From positions 1-64,000 of the forward strand of contig CAZBEF010000007.1 in the NCBI GenBank assembly GCA_964490875.1: a stretch of 64,000 nt of DNA, given 5' to 3'. Position numbers and translations under genes: made by a program. Each line of letters starts with the position of its first letter. The first letter of the stretch is position 1. Below are positions 27,869 to 36,800 of this stretch, one piece after another. A model generated the notes under the pieces. The model saw only the letters and a list, made by a program, of their open reading frames with translations. It had not been told where the DNA came from and did no database searches. The stretch is from CAYYYG01 sp964490875. Lineage in GTDB: Bacteria > Patescibacteriota > Microgenomatia > UBA1406 > GWC2-37-13.

Positions 27869-30800
27869 TTACGGAGAACCGGTAATAGGAGCGAAGTTTA
27901 CTGATGAAGAGTTGTTCATAATAGTTTTAACTTGAGCAGGTGAAAGCGCATAACTGAATATGCGGACATCATCTATTTGACCATTAAAGTAATAACCATA
28001 CACATCCCGCTCGCGGCCAATTCTTAATTCGCCATTATTGACTGCAGAAGAAAAATCGGATGTTGCATCCGTTTTTGAAGACATAAGTTTTCCATCGAGA
28101 AATAAATTTATAGTATTATTTGGATCGTCATACGTACATGCAATGTGATACCACCGGCCTAAGGTAGGAGTAAACAGATAAGTTAATTCATCGCCAGATA
28201 CACCATTGTATACTCCGCAAATTAGTGAATTCGGCGTGCCGCAGCTTGCAGTAGTACATAATGCAGAGTAATAATTGTTTTTAGAGGCATCTCCTTTAGT
28301 AACAAAGAAAGCTTCATCAATTGGCAAACTATTAAACTTAACCCAAAATGAATGTGAACCAACTGAGGATAAGTCAAGAATACTATTTGTACCTGGATCG
28401 GCGACAGAAATATAATCATCTGTTCCATCAAAACTTAAGGATGAATTAATTTTCCCGTTGGCGCCGTTTTTCCATGCTTCGGTTGCCGCGCCCGTGCAGG
28501 TACCGGGAGCTGTATTCGAACCGGTTGCACCGATTGATATGGTGCCATTTAAACCAGCAGCCAGGCCGTTTCCATTCAATACACTGTTGTATGCTGTGGT
28601 GCCCGAACATTCATCTAATTTATAATGGGCTATAGGTCCGCCATGATTATAATCCCAGGCTATTTGTGCCGCAGAACGGGCATAGTCATATATCATTACA
28701 TTATCAATATCTCCTAAAAGAGCAGATCCGCCCGTACAATCCGAAGAAGCAGACTCAGCACCAAAACACAGTGGTTGAGTACCTTGTTGAATAGTTCCCG
28801 TCATCGGTACTGTAGAAACGAGGACCCCATTAACATACAGTTTCATATTCGCCCCGTCATACGTTCCTGCTGCGTGATACCAAGTATTATTTGAAAGATT
28901 TGTACGGCTATATACAACAGACTGATCAACTCCAGCTATGCGAAGCAGAAAACATAAGGCGCTGCTTGATGTGCAGGTTGAAGTACTTAAAGCGAGCCGA
29001 AATCCGGTGGTATTTTTTTTAGAAATTATCCGCTGGCTGGTGGTTATGTCGGTACTGCGGAACCATGTTTCGACTGTGATGGCGCTTGTTGGTTTTATCA
29101 AACTATTATCTGATACAGTGACATATTTTCCAGTTCCTACCGCCAACGCATTGCCTTTTACACCAGGAATCCATCCGGCTGAAGTGATGGTTCCATTTAA
29201 TAAATTCGAAGAATTATCATAGGTGGTGCTACCGGTTCCTTCGTCTAACCTCCACCAGCCAACCGGCGGATTACATGTTGCAGTATCGCCAGGCACACAG
29301 AATTCTCGCGATTGTGAATTGTCGACAGTAACACCATCACTTGCAGTGGATGTTGATCCCAGTATTATCGAAGAACCTCGATTATAATCTAGTTTAATTT
29401 GATCATCGGTGAGTGCTCCGCGATAGATTTTTACTTCATCCACGTCGCCGTTGAATTCATCACCATTGTCTGTTCCGTCACGATCTCCAACATAGAATGC
29501 CACTGCATTGGATAAAGATCCGGTGGCACCGAGTGAAGTATCAGATCCTTCCAGTCTTCCATCAATAAATAAATCTATCTTGGATGTTCCCGTTTTTCGA
29601 GCTGCAATATAGTGCCATGTCTGGTCAAACACATTGGTTGTCGATTGCGCCTGATCGTCTGGAGTCCAGCTGGTATCATCATCTATCGCAAATACTACTT
29701 TTCCACTTGATGATCCATAGATTCCATATCCTTGAGATGTCGCACTTGATTTATTGAGAATGTACTGTGTTCCTGATGCGGTACCATCAGATTTGATCCA
29801 TGCAGTAAGGGTAAAATCATCTGCTGCTGCAAAATCAAAATCATCATCATCGGCACGTGATGCCCAGCGGGCAGCATTGCCGTCGAATGCTTTATTAAAC
29901 TTTCCCGACAATGTTATTCCTCCAGCAGTTCCTGAAAATGCCAAATCATTGGCATTAATCGAACTATCACAGAAATCATCAGTTCCATTCGCACAGGTAT
30001 TTAATGCTCCTTCATCAAACTTCCAATACCCAACTTGTGAACCAACCGGAGAGCCGCCGATTGGGTGACTGGCGTTCATGTCCTCGATTATTTGTGCTTG
30101 AGTACGGGCATAATTGTATATTCGTACATCATCGATTGCACCATCTACTCTGCTTGCAGAACTGGAATGAGCCCCAAGTAGCAGAGCACTTGTGTCGACT
30201 TGAATGGCGCCGGACGCAGCGCCACTTTGAAAAGCAGTTTGATCAACACCATTTATGTAAATTTTTATATTACTGGTTGCAGAGTCATATACAGCAGTTA
30301 GATAGTACCAAGTATTGGGAACTATTGAATTATCAGCAGTTTTGACATAAATTAAACTGCCCCCAAGGTGGACAGAAAAACGAATATTATTGGTGGTGTT
30401 ATGATATTCTAAAATATAACTAGAATTATTAGCACAGACTGCTCCCGCACAAACTTTCCGTACAATACGTTGGGATTCTCCTTTTGTCGAAGAAAGCTGA
30501 TTGAATTTAACCCATGTAGAAATTGAAAGTGCGGATGTTGGAGAAAGTTTTCCATTATCGGTTATATCAATATAATCATCACTTCCGTCAAACATTAGTG
30601 CGCTGCCAAATTTTCCTTGTGTCCAGCTGCTTTGACTCATATTTCCATTTATTGTTCCGGTTAGATTATTCCCTGATGCATCATAAATTGTTGTGGCTCC
30701 TGTATTTTCATCCAATTTCCAATAGCCTACCGGACCAGGCGCCCATTTGTATAATGCAGTAACCTCGGATGGGGATAGAGCGCGGTTATAAAAGCGGGTA

Positions 30801-33800
30801 TCATCCATCTGACCATCCAATCGACTTCCACCATTTTGAGATCCAAATCGTAATGGACCAGCACCGCTGCCGTCATACATGGTGCCTGTAAGATTGGTTA
30901 TCCCTTCAGCAATTCCATTACAGTAGACTCGCAAAATTGATCCCTCTTTTACACCCACCACATGATACCAGGTGCCGGTAGTCAAAGCTGAATTGCATGA
31001 AGCAAAAAAGTGAGTCTGGTCTGTATTTGTCCAACGCATAATCGGTTTATTTGACGAAGAACTAACATACAGAAGATATGATAAATTGCTTAGGCCTGGT
31101 TTACTAATTAAGCTTCCATCTTGTGCCATAACCGTTGGCAGAGTATCAAGCTTAACCCATGTGGCAACCGAAAAGTCACCGGAAGAATAAAAATCTGCTG
31201 AATTTGTTACAGTAACCTCATCATCGGTTCCATCGAAGTTTCCAGCATAGCTGAATTTACTGGTAGAAGTTGTAGTAGCACCATTCACAGATATACCGTG
31301 ATGGGAATTACCGCTTGAGTCTACAACTTCATTTGTTGTACCATTCCAGCTAGCTTCATCCATTTTCCAATAGCCGACAAGGCCTTCGGTAAGGAAATCA
31401 TTCGAACCTTGCCCAAGTATTGCAGCATTGCCTTTTGGCGCCGCCAGGGGAGGGCGTGCAGAATCTGCCAGAATCTGTGCATCGCTTCTGGCGTAGCGGT
31501 ATACTTTTACGGTATCGAGGAATCCGCCGTATGGATTGCTGCTTCTGTCGCTGTCTATGCCAAGGTAAAAGTCATTACTGTTTGACAGTGTACCGGTTGC
31601 GGCGATGGAGGTATCTGAGGCAACCTGTTTTCCGTCAATATACAGTTTAAGACTGGTAGTTCCATTTTTGACTGCGTCAAAATGATGCCATTCATTATCA
31701 TCATATGTTGCCTCAGTTGTTGTTGCAGAGTCGGAGTTTGAGCCGTCACTTACAGAAAAGGTGAGATCGCCATCAGATTCCATTTGGAGTTTGTATCCGG
31801 TATTTGCAGAAGTAGTACAGCTTCCGGTGTTTATGATTTTGGTATCTACATTTACCGTGCCGAAGCTTCCAATCCATGCATGCATCAAGTCGCAGTTTTG
31901 ATAATTGAACGCAGACGAGAAATATTTAACTTCGTTCGCATCGAAGCTGTTTACCCATAATGTAGCTGATCCGTTCCATGTGGTGCCGCCGTCGGAGGAG
32001 TAATTGTAGTAGATATCAGTATTGTCAGAGTTATTCATACCGAACACATACACCTTATCTGCGCCTGCATCGACGGTATCAACTGCGGCAGAAACATATC
32101 CATCATACTGTGCTGCTTGTGCTGCAACATTGACTATTGTATCAACCTGTGTAGATAGTGATCCGTTCAATGTATTCACCACATATGCATCTAGATCATT
32201 GGTTCCTTCGTCAGCCGCAAAAGAAATGTTTCGTGTATTGAAAACCACTGAATTGTATCCTTCGTTATTTGCTGCATATTCTACAGCAGTTTCCAGCTCT
32301 TGCTCGGTTCCCAAGCGGTTAGTTTCGCCATAAAAAAAATTTGTTTCCAAATCAGAGCTTGCCGTACCGCCGTCGGTATCTATCCAGAAGAGTTGGAAGT
32401 CTAGGTTGCCAAACGATTTTATGCCGACACCCATATCGGCATTAAAACCGCCGGCTGTTGCGATATCTTCCATGGGGAAACCAGTCTGTGAAGTCCAGGT
32501 ACCGTCACCGCATGGCGCAGCTTCTTTCCACAGCCATACTTCGTGCTGATCTCCGGCTGCTTCGGTTGAATCCTGATAATCTGCAATTATCATCGAGCAG
32601 CCGTACATATCGGTTGCGATGCGCGGAAACTGGATGTCATCGTTGTTGCTTTTTCCGACATCCGAGCTTTCGTATACTTCCTGTTGGGCGTCACAGGTAA
32701 TATATGGAGCAGAACCGGTTAAGCTGCACCGTGTATAGAACAGTTGATCGGTCGAGACGGTAGAATATGTACAGTGGAGATACGTTGAGGGTCCATCGGT
32801 ATCGACAGAACAGCCATAATCTTCATACTCATATGTTCCGGCCGCAATTGCGCCGGAGCCATCAAATGTTACTCCAGAAGTTGCAGCGGTTGATCTGTCA
32901 AAAATATCGGCGTTCGAATCTATGTATATCACATGCCAGCGTTTGTTATTGGGGTCATAGACAACACGGTTGAGCCACGAAGCATCATATCCACCGATAC
33001 CTTCGACTGTTGAAGTGGTGATAGTTGTTGTTGCCGTTGAACCGGTTCCTAAGGTTGTTTGTTGTTTACTCAGCAGCACATCGGTTCCCGAAGTTTTAGG
33101 AGCATGGCGGAACCAGCCGGAAACGGTAAACGAATCAGAAGCGGCGAAGTTAAGATCAGATTTAGTGTTTACCATTGCAAAATCGTTGGTACCATCAAAT
33201 GAGAGACAATTTCCGTCCAGACATTGATCAGCAGATTGTCTGGTTACACCCGAGGCAGCAAGATCTGTTCGCTCCTGCATTGTATCGCAGAGGTCATTTC
33301 TTCCGCCAAAGCAGGTATTGTCTGATCCCTCATCAAATTTCCAGTAAGCGATCGGTGCGGTAGAGCCTTCTTCTGTAGCGGGTGTACCAACAGAGACATT
33401 GGTAGCAGCAGAAGAGAAATCTACAGTTTGGAAACCGTTTGAAGCCCAGGCGTTGCCATAATAAATGTATATATCTTGAGCGCCGGCGGCTAAGGTATCA
33501 AAGTTAATATGAAAAGATGTTGAAGCAGATCCACATCCCGAAACAATATAGTAGGGGAGAATTTCACCGTTAGCTTTTACAAAGCGAATATCACCGCAGT
33601 CAGTTTGGAAACGGGAAAGATTAGAGGTGTCAAAACTGGAAAGGGTGACATACTTGTTGGTTTCCGTAGAAGTATTATTGGTTACAGTAATTTTCTTCCG
33701 GTACTGAAAATTATCATCATACCATCCTGCGGTTGGTTTACCATGCGGCCATAACAACCAAAACCCAATTAGAACAATTAGAAGTGGTAATGCAAGAATA

Positions 33801-33820
33801 GGCTTCCACCGAAATTTCAT
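27869..33820 (-). CDS. Giant DUF2341 / multi-LamG surface protein with nested propeller-like insertion, paralogue 3
   Basis: 1983 residues, the longest of the four. Membrane segment (LALPLLIVLIGFWLLWPHG), DUF2341 (AGWYDDNFQYRKK ... YYGNAW), six LamG domains and the PITGSP end. LamG 1 is interrupted after SGTDVLLSKQQ by about 400 residues (DNA about 31800-33060). The inserted part has blade-like repeats such as WHVIYIDSNADI, NLDFQLFWIDTDGG, KVYVFGMNNSDN and IYYNYSSDGGTTW, the last an Asp-box-like motif of sialidase-type propellers. The LamG then resumes at GYKLQMESDGDLTF. The inserted region contains Cys pairs. The start codon is preceded at 6 nt by TACAGT, a weaker -10 match. Likely a surface binding protein; the insert may add a recognition or enzymatic function (inference). 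Confidence 0.9.
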   Translation of the reverse strand: MKFRWKPILALPLLIVLIGFWLLWPHGKPTAGWYDDNFQYRKKITVTNNTSTETNKYVTLSSFDTSNLSRFQTDCGDIRFVKANGEILPYYIVSGCGSASTSFHINFDTLAAGAQDIYIYYGNAWASNGFQTVDFSSAATNVSVGTPATEEGSTAPIAYWKFDEGSDNTCFGGRNDLCDTMQERTDLAASGVTRQSADQCLDGNCLSFDGTNDFAMVNTKSDLNFAASDSFTVSGWFRHAPKTSGTDVLLSKQQTTLGTGSTATTTITTSTVEGIGGYDASWLNRVVYDPNNKRWHVIYIDSNADIFDRSTAATSGVTFDGSGAIAAGTYEYEDYGCSVDTDGPSTYLHCTYSTVSTDQLFYTRCSLTGSAPYITCDAQQEVYESSDVGKSNNDDIQFPRIATDMYGCSMIIADYQDSTEAAGDQHEVWLWKEAAPCGDGTWTSQTGFPMEDIATAGGFNADMGVGIKSFGNLDFQLFWIDTDGGTASSDLETNFFYGETNRLGTEQELETAVEYAANNEGYNSVVFNTRNISFAADEGTNDLDAYVVNTLNGSLSTQVDTIVNVAAQAAQYDGYVSAAVDTVDAGADKVYVFGMNNSDNTDIYYNYSSDGGTTWNGSATLWVNSFDANEVKYFSSAFNYQNCDLMHAWIGSFGTVNVDTKIINTGSCTTSANTGYKLQMESDGDLTFSVSDGSNSDSATTTEATYDDNEWHHFDAVKNGTTSLKLYIDGKQVASDTSIAATGTLSNSNDFYLGIDSDRSSNPYGGFLDTVKVYRYARSDAQILADSARPPLAAPKGNAAILGQGSNDFLTEGLVGYWKMDEASWNGTTNEVVDSSGNSHHGISVNGATTTSTSKFSYAGNFDGTDDEVTVTNSADFYSSGDFSVATWVKLDTLPTVMAQDGSLISKPGLSNLSYLLYVSSSSNKPIMRWTNTDQTHFFASCNSALTTGTWYHVVGVKEGSILRVYCNGIAEGITNLTGTMYDGSGAGPLRFGSQNGGSRLDGQMDDTRFYNRALSPSEVTALYKWAPGPVGYWKLDENTGATTIYDASGNNLTGTINGNMSQSSWTQGKFGSALMFDGSDDYIDITDNGKLSPTSALSISTWVKFNQLSSTKGESQRIVRKVCAGAVCANNSSYILEYHNTTNNIRFSVHLGGSLIYVKTADNSIVPNTWYYLTAVYDSATSNIKIYINGVDQTAFQSGAASGAIQVDTSALLLGAHSSSASRVDGAIDDVRIYNYARTQAQIIEDMNASHPIGGSPVGSQVGYWKFDEGALNTCANGTDDFCDSSINANDLAFSGTAGGITLSGKFNKAFDGNAARWASRADDDDFDFAAADDFTLTAWIKSDGTASGTQYILNKSSATSQGYGIYGSSSGKVVFAIDDDTSWTPDDQAQSTTNVFDQTWHYIAARKTGTSKIDLFIDGRLEGSDTSLGATGSLSNAVAFYVGDRDGTDNGDEFNGDVDEVKIYRGALTDDQIKLDYNRGSSIILGSTSTASDGVTVDNSQSREFCVPGDTATCNPPVGWWRLDEGTGSTTYDNSSNLLNGTITSAGWIPGVKGNALAVGTGKYVTVSDNSLIKPTSAITVETWFRSTDITTSQRIISKKNTTGFRLALSTSTCTSSSALCFLLRIAGVDQSVVYSRTNLSNNTWYHAAGTYDGANMKLYVNGVLVSTVPMTGTIQQGTQPLCFGAESASSDCTGGSALLGDIDNVMIYDYARSAAQIAWDYNHGGPIAHYKLDECSGTTAYNSVLNGNGLAAGLNGTISIGATGSNTAPGTCTGAATEAWKNGANGKINSSLSFDGTDDYISVADPGTNSILDLSSVGSHSFWVKFNSLPIDEAFFVTKGDASKNNYYSALCTTASCGTPNSLICGVYNGVSGDELTYLFTPTLGRWYHIACTYDDPNNTINLFLDGKLMSSKTDATSDFSSAVNNGELRIGRERDVYGYYFNGQIDDVRIFSYALSPAQVKTIMNNSSSVNFAPITGSP

Positions 33821-33886
33821 TTAAGTACTGTAGTTTCCATGCTGATTTTATTGTAGCGAAATTTTTCTCTGATGTACAGATCATAA

Positions 33887-36800
33887 TCATGGAGAACCAG
33901 TTATGGGTGCATATAAAACAGAAGCATTATTGTTATACAGAGTTTTTACTTGTGCAGAAGTTAGAGGAAAGTTGTAATAACGAAGTTCGTCAATTTGTCC
34001 ATCAAAGAATGCATCGGCAGCACTATTTCTCGTTCCAATATAATCACCTTGAACTGCTGTAGAAAATGCAGTCAACGAATCATTTTGCTCCGTTGAAGTA
34101 TTGAGCTGGCCGTTTATATATATCAGCAAAGGATCGGCAGCCACACCCGACCACGTTACTACAATATGTGTCCATGTGTTGTCGGTAAGGGTAGTTGAAG
34201 AGTTGGAGATTTTAGTACCTCCTGTTCCAACTAAGATAGCCCGCGCTTTATTTTGATATATTCCGAGAAAATATTCTCCATTTAATCCTGATGTGTATTT
34301 TGCCAGAAGCATTTGAAGTGCCGAAGGCCAAGCGGTTGCTTTTGCCCAGGTCGAAATAGAAAAGCCGTTCGTTGTCGGGTTTAGTGCTGTTACTGCGCCG
34401 ATATTTACATAGTCATTTGATCCGTCAAAATCAAGACTTGATCCAAATTTTCCGTTGGCGCCATTTTTCCACGCTTCAGTAGCTGCTCCGGTACAGGTTC
34501 CTGCTGAAGTATTCGATCCTGTCGCACCTATTGTAATTGTTCCATTATTTCCGGCTGCTTGGCCATCACCCGTGAGCATACTATTGTAAATAGTAGTACC
34601 GGAACATTCATCAAATTTGTACTGTACAACCGGATTACTCCGATTATATTCCCAAGCAATTTGTGAAGGAGTTCGGATGTAGTCATATAATCGGATAGAA
34701 TCGATAAGTCCGTTGAAGAAAGAACTGTTACCTCCAATGCGGATTCCTGATTCATCAAGATTCACGTTCGTATTTATTCCACTGCTTACTACAGTGGTCG
34801 ATTCTTTTAGTCCATCAATGTAGATTACAATATCGCTTGTCGTACAGGAAGCATTCCGGTTGAATTGCGCCGCAAAGTAATGCCATTTCCCATCATCTAC
34901 TGTTGCAGATGTGTTGCGTAAGGTGCAGAAGTTCGAGCTTCCAGTGTCAACAAGCTGAGCTCTGAGAAAACCGCCATTTAACTGGATACGATAGAAGTTG
35001 CTAGTGTTATTTATCGCCATAAATATATTTTGAGTAGTACCAGCAGAATTCGATTTAAACCAGCCGGAAATAGTGAAAGCGGTGGAGGTTCCCATATCAT
35101 AGAGAGTTGTATTATCTGCCTGAACATAATCATTATTACCATCAAACGAAATGGCATTGCCGGATTTACCGGGGCTCCACTGGCTTGCGGTTATGGAACC
35201 ATTCATTGCAGCGTTATTATTATTTCCCGATGTATCGGCCGTAGAGGTTGTACCGGTATTTTCATCCATTTTCCATTCGCCGATTGGGGGATTACATGTT
35301 GCAGTATCACCCGGAATACAATATTCTCGGGAGGCAGAATTGTCGGCAGTAATACCATCAGAAGTTGTGGAGGTATATCCGAGTACGGTAGAAGACCCGC
35401 GAACGTAGTCCATTTTAATCTGATCATCGGTGAGTGCTCCGCGATAGATTTTTACTTCATCCACGTCGCCGTTGAATTCATCACCATTGTCAGTACCATC
35501 CCGGTCACCGACATAGAATGCCACTGCATTGGATAAAGATCCGGTAGCACCGAGTGATGTGTTAGATCCCTCAAGTCTTCCATCAACAAAGATATCAATT
35601 TTTGATGTTCCAGTTTTCCGTGCTGCTATGTAATGCCATGCCTGGTCAAATATATTGGTAGTAGATTGTACCTGGTCATCCGGAGTCCAGCTGGTATCGT
35701 CATCTATGGCAAATACTACTTTTCCACTTGATGATCCATAGATTCCATATCCTTGTGATGTGGCGCTTGATTTGTTGAGAATATATTGTGTACCCGATGC
35801 GGTTCCGTCTGTCTTAATCCATGCCGATACAGTAAAATCATCGGCTGCTGCAAAATCAAAATCATTATCATCGGCACGTGAAGCCCAGCGTGCAGCATTG
35901 CCGTCGAATGCTTTATTAAACTTTCCCGACAATGTTATTCCTCCAGCAGTTCCCGAGAAGGCAAGGTCATTGGCATTAATGGAAGAATCACAGAAGTCAT
36001 TTGTTCCACCGGAGCAGGTGTTTAGCGCACCTTCATCAAATTTCCAGTACCCAACCTGTGACCCGACAGGGGAGCCTCCCATCGGATGCCCGCCATTCAT
36101 GTCCTCTATAATCTGGGCAGGAGTGCGTACATAATTGTAGATTTTTACGTCATCGATATTACCTAGGAAGTCCCATTGATTATATGAATTTCCTCCATTC
36201 CCGATGGCTATATCATAATCGTTTTTCATGCTCCCGGTAGTCGAATCTGTCGCTGAACCCTGTAGAATTCCATCAACATAAATATAGATTTTGTCAGTAG
36301 CTACATCCCGTACTCCGGTTAAATAATGCCAAACATTTGCACTGAGTGAATTGTTTGGAGTGCAAGCAGCTGGATTGCTACCACTATCTATGTTAAAACA
36401 AACAAAATTAGTGTTATCTATAATAAGGTAAAAAGGTGCTAACGATGAATCGTTGTAGTCCATTTTGCCTACAACAACACGGTCTCCTGTTGTTCCAATT
36501 GTTTTTACCCAAGCAGAAACGGTATAAGATTCTGAAGCAGCACCTAAATCGGTAGAGGTTGTTTCAGGTATTCTGATAACGCTATTATTGCCAGTAAAGT
36601 AAACTGAAGAATTGAATTTTCCTGGTTGCCAACTGGTAGTGCCAGAAAAGGCGCTGCTGGTATTATTATTTCCACTGGAATCTTTTGTAGTAGTTCCAGT
36701 ATTTTCATCTAATTTCCAGTAAGCCACCGGTCCGGGAGCCCAGTTAAATAGCGCGGCAATTTCACGAGGTTCAAGTCCACGGTTATACAATCGGACATCG

